Source: Clostridia bacterium (GTDB lineage: Bacteria > Bacillota > Clostridia > Oscillospirales > CAG-272). Taken from it: 5,085 nt of DNA. The stretch covers positions 1 through 5,085 of the forward strand of contig JAFTKV010000219.1 of assembly GCA_017453085.1 (NCBI GenBank). The letters run 5' to 3'. This document shows, one piece after another, positions 1 through 5,085 of this stretch. Within the stretch, counting starts at the first letter, position 1. The number at the start of each line of letters is the position of its first letter. A program made the position numbers and the translations under genes. The notes under the pieces are model-generated. The model did not search any database. It was not told the DNA's origin and saw only the letters and a list, made by a program, of their open reading frames with translations.

Positions 1-1922
1 GCAAAGCAGTTGCCCTCAATCTCGTTGGTGAAGGTCTGCTTGAAGCCCGCATTCACCAACGTGCTGAGATAGGAATAATAGCTGGAGAGCCTGGTCTTGG
101 AGATCACCAGCATCTTGGAATCGGTGGGGGTGGTGGATTTTTGATCGTTTGCGTTGCCGGGGCCTGCGTTATACACGGTGGGGGCAACAGCTCCGTCGGG
201 ATAGTCGGGGAGCGTTTTGAAATCCGAATAATTTGCAAATGACACGGGAGTTCCTCCTGTAAACAGATCAGAATACTTTACGCTGCCGGTATAGACCGTC
301 TTGCCGTCACCGATGACCTGTACGGTGACCTTCGTCCAGCCGGAATAGGGTGCACCGGTGACCACCACGCCGAAGAGCTTACTGCCCACCGCAGCGTGGT
401 AGGTCTGCCCTTTGGCGGTCACGCTCTGATAGGTCTTCAGATCGCTGCCCAGCGTGAAGGTCTTGGTCACGTTTGCACCCTGGAAGGTGACCTTCAGCTG
501 AATCTTCTTGTACGCATTCAGCTTTGCCTCGGTGACCGCCAACACGAAGCGGACGTCTACCGACTCCTCGCTCTCGCGGGTGGAGAGATAGGCCGCAAAG
601 CCGTCGCCTGCGGAAAGCCCCTGCGCCACCTCCCACTTGTGGACGGGATAACCGCCGTCCGGATCATTGGCGTAATAGCGTGCAGCGTCGGTGGAGCGCA
701 TTTTTGCCCACAGATCGGACGCCGAGGTGAAGGCGGTTCCCGCATTGCCGGAGGCTACGTTGCCGGCGTTCAGCTCCCGCTCGTACTCGGTTCTGCCCTG
801 CATATAATAATTTTGGAAGGTAGCGTGGGAGGGATTACGAACCACGCAGATCTCAGCCTCCAGTGCCTTGGGCGAGGCGTTATAGCAATGGAGCACGTCC
901 ACCTTGTGGCTTGCCCCCATATTGGCGTAGCCGAAGATGCCGAAATGAGTACCGTATCCGTTGCGGGAGACGGTTTTGCCGTGATCCGAATAGGCGATGA
1001 TATTGCCTGTGTTGTAGCAGGCCACGATCTCGCCCGCGCGGACGTAGCCGATGATACCCGCGGCACGCTCGCCCTTCAGATTGTGGATGGTGATGTCGCC
1101 TACGTTTGCAGAGGCGTAAATGTTGGTGATGCTGGTATCCCCATTGACCGAGGACTGTCCGATGATACCGCCCACGTTGCAGGCACCGCCGTCTACGGTG
1201 ATGCTGCCCGCCTGCTTACAGTAGGAAACCTCCGTGGTGGCGCTGTTGGCGGAAAGCCCCACGATGCCGCCGATGGCACCGTTGGTGCCGTCTCCAAAGA
1301 TCCCCGAGCCCACGGACGTGGAGGAGACCTTTGCATGGATGCTGCCTGCGGTGCGGCAATACTGCACCCTGCCGTCCACCCCCGCAGGCGATGCCAGCGT
1401 AACACCGGCGATGCCGCCTACCAGAGGCTGCCCCGATGAGGTGACCTTGATAGCAAGATCGGTGGTGCAGTTGAAGATCTCGCCGCCGTCCAGCAGCACT
1501 GCGGCGATGCCGCCCACGGCGGCTCGCTTGCAGGTCACGTCGATCGTGCCGCTGACCACCAGGTTCTTGACCTCACCGCTGACCGCGCCGAACAGACCGA
1601 ACAGCGTATCGTCGGTGGTGCTGCTGCCGCTGATAGCCAGCTTGACGGCGTGTCCGTTTCCGTCAAAGCTGCCGCTGAAGGGCTCTGCCACCGATCCGAT
1701 GGAGGGCAGGCTCTTTTGTGCGGTCAGGTCAAGATCCTTGGTCAGGATATAGTCACCGTCGGGGTGAGCGGCCGCATATTGCAGTCCTGCAGCATCCTTG
1801 ATCTGATAGACCCCCGCCGCCAATGCCTGCACCTTTGGCAATGGCAGGCATGGCAATAGCAGCAATACGGCCATCAAAAGGACGAGCGCACGGATCGCTC
1901 TTGGTTTGGATCGCATCTTCAT
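1..1922 (-). CDS. Secreted GLUG-repeat surface protein, 3' end cut by window edge
   Basis: The frame is open from the ATG at 1922 to the left edge, giving 640 visible residues and no stop. Residues 1-35 form a Sec signal peptide: basic start (MKMRSKPRAIR), hydrophobic core (ALVLLMAVLLLLP), and a likely cleavage after ALA at 33-35. Residues 38-95 match the usual lead-in of GLUG proteins (IKDAAGLQYAA, YILTKDLDLT, FSGSFDGNGH). Six GLUG-like repeats follow at about 137-350 (GGIAAV, GGIAGV, GGIVGL, GGIIGQ, AGIIGY, FGIFGY). Residues about 440-555 look like a beta-sandwich of the kind found in clostridial secreted proteins (VDVRFVLAV, KLFGVVVTG, KVTVQVIGDG). A Thr/Asp/Pro-rich linker precedes what seems to be the start of another domain at about 603 (KMLVISKTRLSSYYSYL). 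The start at 1922 is preferred over in-frame ATGs at 1928 and 1914 because AAAGGCGG lies 7 bases upstream. Function is inferred: cell-surface or adhesion role, with a possible enzymatic C-terminus outside the window. Gene certain, role tentative. Confidence 0.88.
   Translation of the reverse strand, partial: MKMRSKPRAIRALVLLMAVLLLLPCLPLPKVQALAAGVYQIKDAAGLQYAAAHPDGDYILTKDLDLTAQKSLPSIGSVAEPFSGSFDGNGHAVKLAISGSSTTDDTLFGLFGAVSGEVKNLVVSGTIDVTCKRAAVGGIAAVLLDGGEIFNCTTDLAIKVTSSGQPLVGGIAGVTLASPAGVDGRVQYCRTAGSIHAKVSSTSVGSGIFGDGTNGAIGGIVGLSANSATTEVSYCKQAGSITVDGGACNVGGIIGQSSVNGDTSITNIYASANVGDITIHNLKGERAAGIIGYVRAGEIVACYNTGNIIAYSDHGKTVSRNGYGTHFGIFGYANMGASHKVDVLHCYNASPKALEAEICVVRNPSHATFQNYYMQGRTEYERELNAGNVASGNAGTAFTSASDLWAKMRSTDAARYYANDPDGGYPVHKWEVAQGLSAGDGFAAYLSTRESEESVDVRFVLAVTEAKLNAYKKIQLKVTFQGANVTKTFTLGSDLKTYQSVTAKGQTYHAAVGSKLFGVVVTGAPYSGWTKVTVQVIGDGKTVYTGSVKYSDLFTGGTPVSFANYSDFKTLPDYPDGAVAPTVYNAGPGNANDQKSTTPTDSKMLVISKTRLSSYYSYLSTLVNAGFKQTFTNEIEGNCF
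873..1514 (-). repeat. Six GLUG-like protein repeats inside the surface protein
   Basis: Each unit starts with a small hydrophobic glycine motif (GGIxG or a variant) and ends 20-40 residues later with a short strand of the type xxYCxxAGxI. Five of the six units carry a cysteine in the same register (C151, C189, C235, C302, C346); the fourth (TNIYASANVGDI) does not. The Gly motif plus CYNTG-like ending is the known style of GLUG repeats in Bacillota surface proteins. The repeats have diverged in DNA sequence, so recent duplication is not indicated. Confidence 0.75.
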
Positions 1923-1929
1923 ATACATT

Positions 1930-1937
1930 CCGCCTTT
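1930..1937 (-). promoter_or_regulatory. RBS of the GLUG-repeat protein
   Basis: The minus strand reads AAAGGCGG, one base away from AAAGGAGG, 7 bases before the ATG at 1922. The ATG at 1928 would leave only about one base between it and this site, so the site decides the start in favour of 1922. Confidence 0.7.
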
Positions 1938-1968
1938 CCGTCATTGAAACAGAAAAAATACTGTGATC

Positions 1969-1997
1969 ATTATACCACATTCTGCCCTCGCCGTCAA
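1969..1997 (-). promoter_or_regulatory. Sigma-A type promoter of the GLUG-repeat gene
   Basis: On the minus strand, TTGACG (1997-1992) is followed by a 17-base spacer and a perfect TATAAT (1974-1969). Transcription would start near 1962, giving a 5' leader of about 40 bases that contains a T-run (ATTTTTTC) and the RBS. It is the only near-consensus promoter in the window that is correctly placed before a gene, so the GLUG gene is probably its own transcription unit with housekeeping expression. Confidence 0.85.
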
Positions 1998-2181
1998 GTC
2001 CGCACATTGCATTTTGCAGCTCGATTTGCGTTCGTTTCCTCGGCAGATTGATGAATTGCCGCGCGGGAGTTCCCCTTTTCGCTCGCCTCGGCGGAAAACG
2101 CACGGACGGCGAGAGTTGTAGTTGCGCAAGCGCAACTTCGTGCTACCCGACGGGGGTGGGGTGCGGTACGAACAGAATGCG

Positions 2182-2207
2182 CCGCACGCTTCCTCGGTGC
2201 GATATGT
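2182..2207 (+). repeat. Imperfect direct repeat, copy 1
   Basis: This 26-base unit (begins CCGCACGC, contains GGTGCGA, ends TGT) matches the unit at 2279-2304 at 21 of 26 positions without gaps. It has an internal CGCAC/GTGCG pairing, so it can fold as a small hairpin, and it lies inside the larger GGTAC/GTACC pairing. The sequence that separates the two copies contains the GGGCTG/CAGCCC hairpin. Confidence 0.7.
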
Positions 2208-2278
2208 ACCACCAACCTTGTAGGGGCTGGCGTCCTCGACAGCCCGCGCCGCCGCAGGCGGCAAACGAAGGAGGCGCA

Positions 2279-2304
2279 CCGCACGCCCCCTTGGTGCGAA
2301 TTGT
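2279..2304 (+). repeat. Imperfect direct repeat, copy 2
   Basis: Second copy of the 26-base unit at 2182-2207, with 5 mismatches. Here the hairpin arm is longer: CGCACC at 2275-2280 pairs with GGTGCG at 2293-2298. The differences fall mainly in the loop (TTCC versus CCCC) and in TA/AT near the end, while the pairing arms are kept. Confidence 0.7.
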
Positions 2305-2307
2305 TTG

Positions 2308-2379
2308 ACCTCATCCACCGCTGCAGACGCTTCGCTTTCTGCTGCGGTTCCCATTCCCCTGAAGAGGAAGGCTTGAGGT
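2308..2379. repeat. 72-base nested palindromic element (REP/MITE-like)
   Basis: The element is bounded by ACCTCA (2308-2313) and its inverse TGAGGT (2374-2379). Inside are an 11-base arm pair with one mismatch, ACCGCTGCAGA (2317-2327) against TCTGCTGCGGT (2338-2348), around a CGCTTCGCTT loop, and a second hairpin TTCCCCT (2354-2360) with AGAGGAA (2363-2369), one mismatch. The order CCTCATCC, GC-rich hairpin, TTCCCCTGAAG-GGAAGGC, TTGAGG is one I recognise from interspersed repeats in Clostridia and Oscillospiraceae genomes; that recognition is from memory and not searched. No coding potential and no clear target-site duplication are visible. Confidence 0.65.
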
Positions 2380-2442
2380 AACGTCTATGGGTGTGGTATG
2401 TGAAATTGGTTTCCATAACCTTCCCTATTTATCTACAAACTA

Positions 2443-2470
2443 AACAAGACCCGCAGATGCGGGTCTTGTT
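2443..2470 (-). terminator. Terminator hairpin after the solute-binding protein gene
   Basis: AACAAGACCCGCA (2443-2455) and TGCGGGTCTTGTT (2458-2470) form a perfect 13-bp stem around a two-base loop (in practice 12 bp with a four-base loop). It begins 12 bases after the TAA at 2485-2483. On the minus strand the stem is followed by TAGTTTGTAG, a weak U-tract in addition to the Ts of the stem's own end. Position and strength fit an intrinsic terminator. Confidence 0.8.
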
Positions 2471-2482
2471 GGATGAATTGGG

Positions 2483-3943
2483 TTATGCGCCGACGCGGAG
2501 GCCGTTCACGATCGTCTCGATGCTGCTGTTCCAGGTAGGCTTCTTGCTCTTCACCTGACGGTTCATGATGCTGGAGCCGCCGGTGTAGTTGTTACGGAAA
2601 TACCATGCAATATCGTTGACCTCGTGAGAATAAGCGAACACGAAGTCGGTGGTAACGTTCTCGCGGATCAGGTCGATCATCTCGCGGGATGCCTCGTCAC
2701 GGGTGTACTGGATCTTCAGCGCGCTCTCGTAATACTTGGGCGTTACGATATTGTAGCTGCCTGCCGCCATGGCTTCCATCGTTGCGCAGATGCCGGGCAG
2801 CTTTTCGGAGGGAATGCTGCTGGGAATGCCCAGAATGGTGATGCCGTCCTGCAGAGTGGTCAGGTAGGTGGGCTGATATTCATCCAGCTTGGGAGAAGGA
2901 ATGATCGCATAATCATCCATTTCGCCGAAATAGGACTCGGCGGTCATCAGCTTATCCACCAGGAAGAGGGCGTTGCCTGCGGCAAAGTTCTCGGGACACC
3001 AGGACTGCTCCATAACCGATACGACGCGGGTAGAATCCTGCTGCGTCAGAGCCTTCAGCTTGTCAGCGAAGGTCATGGAGGTGTTGTTGCCCAGGGTGAT
3101 CACGATCTCGCCGTCCTGGATTGCGCCGAAGGTGACGCCGCAGCCTACTGCCAGACCGTCCAGCAGGTCGTAGGAGCCGGTAATGAAGCCGAACTGGTCG
3201 CCGTCATCGGGAACCTGGCTGCCGTTTACGTCATTCCAAGCCTTAGAGGACATGGTGGTCAGCTGATCCATCGTCCACTTACCGTTGCGCGCGATGTCGT
3301 AGATATCCTCTTCGGGGAAGTATTCGTTGAACAGAGTGGTGTTCACGAAGGTACAGTACATACCGGAGGTATAACGCAGGGAGATGTCACCGGTTGCCCA
3401 GTAAGCTGCGCCGTCCAGTGCGATATTGTCGATAAACTGGGTGCTCCAGTAGGGCTTGCTGAAGTTCAGATAGCCGATGTCGGCAATGTCTGCGCCCTTC
3501 AGATTGTACAGGTTGCCGTTCAGTGCCAGACCGACCGAGAAATACTGATAGCCGCCGATGATATCGTAATCCTCGCCGCCTGCCTGAATGATCAGCTCGG
3601 CGGTGGACGCCACGCTTTCGTGGTCAACCGTTTCCACTACCTCGATGGTCACGCCCAAACGCTGCTCGATCGCTTGGTTTCTCTGATAAACTGCAGAGGA
3701 TACGACGTCCTCCGCCTCCTCGTCCGCTACGAAGGACAGAATGGTGATCTCCTCGTCGCAGCACAGGATTTTGATGTCCTGCCCTTCAAAGTTCAGATTG
3801 GCGGGCAGATCGTCGGTCACCTCGGTGGACTGATCGCCGCCCGGAAGGGTCTCCTTGGGCTTATCCTCGGAGGTGTCGGTACAAGCGGCCAGCAAGCCGC
3901 ACAGCATACCGGTTGCCAGCAGAATACTCAAAAGCTTTCTCAT
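2483..3943 (-). CDS. Lipoprotein substrate-binding protein of a sugar-type ABC importer
   Basis: A complete gene of 486 residues, the usual size for clostridial family-1-like solute-binding proteins. It has a lipoprotein signal (MRKLLSILLATG...) with lipobox LAAC and lipidated Cys21, then a polar, acidic linker at 22-50. The binding fold starts near NFEGQDIKIL (51-60). Family-like segments are YQRNQAIEQRLGVTIEV (86-102), the KWTMDQLTTMSSKAWND helix (222-238), GDQFGFIT (248-255), YAIIPSPKLDEYQPTY (345-360) and TPKYYESALKIQYTRDEASR (401-420). Aromatics that could stack on sugars are frequent (Y132, Y134, Y165, W166, W182), but no ligand can be read from sequence. The RBS AAAAAGGAG is 6 bases upstream of ATG. 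It lies 77 bases after the peptidase gene and has its own terminator. No permease or ATPase gene is in the window, so it is either an orphan binding protein or uses a transporter encoded elsewhere. Family assignment is good; the sugar substrate is inferred. Confidence 0.9.
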   Translation of the reverse strand: MRKLLSILLATGMLCGLLAACTDTSEDKPKETLPGGDQSTEVTDDLPANLNFEGQDIKILCCDEEITILSFVADEEAEDVVSSAVYQRNQAIEQRLGVTIEVVETVDHESVASTAELIIQAGGEDYDIIGGYQYFSVGLALNGNLYNLKGADIADIGYLNFSKPYWSTQFIDNIALDGAAYWATGDISLRYTSGMYCTFVNTTLFNEYFPEEDIYDIARNGKWTMDQLTTMSSKAWNDVNGSQVPDDGDQFGFITGSYDLLDGLAVGCGVTFGAIQDGEIVITLGNNTSMTFADKLKALTQQDSTRVVSVMEQSWCPENFAAGNALFLVDKLMTAESYFGEMDDYAIIPSPKLDEYQPTYLTTLQDGITILGIPSSIPSEKLPGICATMEAMAAGSYNIVTPKYYESALKIQYTRDEASREMIDLIRENVTTDFVFAYSHEVNDIAWYFRNNYTGGSSIMNRQVKSKKPTWNSSIETIVNGLRVGA

Positions 3944-3949
3944 ACTATA

Positions 3950-3958
3950 CTCCTTTTT
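3950..3958 (-). promoter_or_regulatory. RBS of the solute-binding protein gene
   Basis: The minus strand reads AAAAAGGAG, followed by a 6-base spacer (TATAGT) and the ATG at 3943. This is a strong site and fixes the start, which also gives a perfect lipoprotein signal peptide. Confidence 0.85.
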
Positions 3959-3973
3959 GATTTGTACTTGTCA

Positions 3974-4001
3974 ATACAGACCCGCAGCAGCGGGTCTGTA
4001 T
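3974..4001 (-). terminator. Intergenic hairpin between the peptidase and binding protein genes
   Basis: ATACAGACCCGC (3974-3985) and GCGGGTCTGTAT (3990-4001) form a perfect 12-bp stem with a four-base loop. It starts 19 bases after the peptidase stop codon and ends 30 bases before the binding-protein ATG. On the minus strand it is followed by TGACAAGTAC, with no U-tract, so it may terminate only partly, stabilise the upstream mRNA 3' end, or act as a processing site within an operon. Its core is nearly identical to the hairpin at 2443-2470. Confidence 0.65.
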
Positions 4002-4020
4002 GAAAGGGTAAATTTGTGAA

Positions 4021-5085
4021 TTACTGATTGTAGAGCTGGAACTCGTAGAGACGAATGGTGCCGACGCCGTTGGACTTGTCAACGGTGTAGCCCTTGATCA
4101 TCACGTAACGGGCGCTCTGGCTACCTACGTTGAAGGAAACCAGATCCTGATTACAATCGGGCTGGTAATCCACGGAGGTCCAGTTCACAGCGTCATCGGA
4201 GACGAGGATCTCCCATTCGGTCATGTTGGCGTAGGTCTCCTGGGTTCTGGTGTTGTAGATGGTATAGGTGTTAAAGGTCTTCTTCTCACCCAGATCCAGA
4301 ACGATCCACTGACGGGTGCCGTCCAGGCTGTAGGTCTTGTCCTTCACAGAAGCGGCAGAGGAGCACCACTTGGAGTCCAGCTTGCCGTCTACCAGCTTAT
4401 TGCCGTCCTCAGCAGCCTTTACGGAGCCGGAGATCTTGTAAACGGTAGCACCCAGTGCCAGGTTATCGCCCTCGGTCACTGCAGTTTCCAGCGCGGTAGC
4501 AGTCTTGTCACCGGGGTTCTTTTCGGTCACCATGGGATAATTGGGGTTCTGCACGTAAGGAACGTTCTCGGTCAGGAAGTTGTCGGTGTACTCGCCAAAG
4601 CCCTTGAAGTCCCACGCCTTGCTTCTGAAGTCCTTTTCGTATTGTGCACGAACGTCCTCGATGCAATCAAAGCCGGTGATCTCCTTCACGATCTTGTTGA
4701 AGGGGCTGTTCTTATTGGTTGCGTTGTCATTGCCGCCGACCAGGCTGCCGTGCTTGATCTCGTAAACCAGGGTGTCCAGCAGACCGCGAACCTTGTTGCC
4801 GTTGGCATCCAGCGTGGTGGGCCAGTTGTAGTCCAGATAAGCAAAGAACCACTTGGAGCCGTCGCCGTATGCGCCCCAGTTCCAGTTGTACAGGTCGTTC
4901 TGGTTAGCATCCTTGTACAGCTGAACGTACTTGCCGTCTGCCCAGTGGTGGTAACGGAAGCCGCCGTAGTTTGCCATGTTCTCGGTAAACCACGCGCCGT
5001 CACCGTAATAGAAGTTGAACTGCTGTACCCAGTGGGTGATCTCGTGAGAGAAGAAGCCGATGTCGGCAGGATTGGAGTTTGCGTA
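4021..5085 (-). CDS. Secreted BSP-type zinc metallopeptidase with F5/8C domain, 5' end cut by window edge
   Basis: The frame is open from the right edge to TAA at 4023-4021, giving the last 354 residues; the start and any signal peptide lie outside. The ATG at 4977 is internal, because coding sequence with a catalytic motif precedes it. Visible residues 14-18 are HEITH (HExxH zinc motif, 5046-5032), followed by WVQQ and, 17 residues after the second His, Glu35 in AWFTENMANY. This arrangement matches the basic secretory protein family of plants and bacteria (HExTHxxQ ... EGxADY), which are putative zinc peptidases. Later segments (WFFAYLDY, LLDTLVYEIKHG, FNKIVKEITG, VRAQYEKDF) fit its helical remainder, to about residue 155. 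After a Pro/Thr linker, residues about 208-354 form an F5/8 type C (CBM32-like) domain: LVDGKLDSKW, QWIVLDLG, WEILVSDDAVNW, ARYVMIKG, IRLYEFQLY. Likely secreted; the discoidin domain would bind glycans and target the peptidase. No anchor motif is visible at the C-terminus. Confidence 0.85.
   Translation of the reverse strand, partial: YANSNPADIGFFSHEITHWVQQFNFYYGDGAWFTENMANYGGFRYHHWADGKYVQLYKDANQNDLYNWNWGAYGDGSKWFFAYLDYNWPTTLDANGNKVRGLLDTLVYEIKHGSLVGGNDNATNKNSPFNKIVKEITGFDCIEDVRAQYEKDFRSKAWDFKGFGEYTDNFLTENVPYVQNPNYPMVTEKNPGDKTATALETAVTEGDNLALGATVYKISGSVKAAEDGNKLVDGKLDSKWCSSAASVKDKTYSLDGTRQWIVLDLGEKKTFNTYTIYNTRTQETYANMTEWEILVSDDAVNWTSVDYQPDCNQDLVSFNVGSQSARYVMIKGYTVDKSNGVGTIRLYEFQLYNQ
4024..4464 (-). 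other. F5/8 type C (discoidin/CBM32-like) domain
   Basis: The C-terminal 147 residues of the peptidase protein have the full length and order of this jelly-roll domain. It opens with NLALGATV, contains the loop with DGKLDSKWCSS, the core strand WIVLDLG, the WEILVSDDAVNWTSV hairpin, and closes with IRLYEFQLY just before the stop. It probably recognises a terminal sugar such as galactose or N-acetylhexosamine, but the ligand cannot be told from the sequence. Confidence 0.82.

Larger units (their letters stand above)
1998..2442. repeat. Compound palindromic intergenic repeat region, no gene
   Basis: This stretch of about 445 bases separates the terminator of the solute-binding gene from the promoter of the GLUG gene. 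Its many short open frames have no RBS, signal or recognisable protein motif. It is instead dense in inverted repeats: CTCGCC/GGCGAG (2082-2087 with 2108-2113), AGTTGCG/CGCAACT (2120-2126 with 2131-2137), GGTAC/GTACC (2165-2169 with 2206-2210) enclosing CGCAC/GTGCG, GGGCTG/CAGCCC (2224-2229 with 2240-2245), GCCGCC/GGCGGC (2248-2253 with 2257-2262) and CGCACC/GGTGCG (2275-2280 with 2293-2298), then the separate 72-base element at 2308-2379. This resembles REP/BIME-like or MITE-like intergenic repeats of clostridial genomes. The roughly 40 bases next to the promoter (1998-2040) and the bases after 2380 show nothing notable. Confidence 0.7.

Noticed and set aside
396..1439. Open frame of 347 residues on the plus strand
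   Set aside because: It is antisense to the GLUG protein, whose frame has a signal peptide, RBS, promoter and recognisable repeats. The plus-strand product has no motif or RBS and arises from GC-biased codon use.
2048..2308. Possible small plus-strand gene of 86 residues in the intergenic region
   Set aside because: It is translated from the palindromic repeats, is rich in Arg, Pro, Cys and Gly without pattern, and has no RBS. The overlapping minus-strand frames at 1753-2103, 1941-2354 and 1994-2416 are rejected for the same reason; the first and second also cross the GLUG promoter.
1998..2442. CRISPR array or tRNA/rRNA in the long intergenic region
   Set aside because: The repeats are only two imperfect copies without regular spacing, and no tRNA T-loop (GTTCRAnYC) or cloverleaf arrangement was found.
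3938..3974. TTGACA at 3974-3969 on the minus strand as a promoter for the binding-protein gene
   Set aside because: The hexamer is perfect, but the only -10 match (TATAGT, 3949-3944) is 19 bases away and lies between the RBS and the ATG, so transcription would start inside the coding region and omit the RBS.
2624..4003. Open frame of 459 residues on the plus strand
   Set aside because: It is antisense to the binding lipoprotein and runs over its start codon and the intergenic hairpin. The minus-strand product has a perfect lipobox and family motifs; this one has none.
4021..4977. Start of the peptidase gene at the ATG at 4977
   Set aside because: The frame continues open to the right edge and the 36 residues before this ATG contain the HEITH zinc motif and the candidate third ligand, so the true start is outside the window.

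Overview
The window holds three genes, all on the minus strand, and all coding for exported proteins. The organism looks like a gut-type Clostridia member (Bacillota, probably Oscillospiraceae or a related uncultured lineage). This rests on the moderately GC-rich coding sequence, the GGAGG-like ribosome binding sites, the TTGACG/TATAAT housekeeping promoter, the lipoprotein-type solute-binding protein, the GLUG-repeat surface protein, and the kind of palindromic intergenic repeats that litter such genomes. The assignment is by recognition, not by a search.

Layout in the direction of transcription (right to left). (1) 5085-4021: the C-terminal 354 residues of a secreted protein. It starts mid-way through a zinc metallopeptidase domain of the plant/bacterial 'basic secretory protein' type (HEITH, then a downstream Glu) and ends in an F5/8 type C (discoidin, CBM32-like) domain. 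(2) A 77-base gap with a perfect 12-bp hairpin. (3) 3943-2483: a complete lipoprotein that looks like the substrate-binding subunit of a sugar-type ABC importer; no permease or ATPase is in view. (4) A 13-bp terminator-like hairpin, 12 bases after that stop codon, whose core is nearly identical to the first hairpin. (5) About 445 bases with no credible gene, made largely of nested inverted repeats and one imperfect direct repeat: a compound palindromic intergenic repeat region. (6) A strong promoter (-35 TTGACG, 17-base spacer, -10 TATAAT) and RBS leading to (7) 1922-1: the first 640 residues of a secreted protein with a signal peptide, six GLUG-like repeats, a beta-rich domain, and the beginning of a further domain cut off by the left edge.

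How they may work together: the peptidase/discoidin protein and the binding lipoprotein sit in tandem, separated only by a short hairpin-containing gap, so they may be partly co-transcribed. A reasonable but unproven reading is a secreted protease that docks on glycans or glycoproteins, next to a capture protein for released oligosaccharide or similar solute. The GLUG protein has its own promoter and is a separate transcription unit, probably a surface or adhesion protein. I see no clear evidence of a wholly new defence, RNA or mobile system. The best leads are the paired covarying hairpins around the solute-binding gene, the compound intergenic repeat, and the peptidase-discoidin fusion with a changed active-site neighbourhood.
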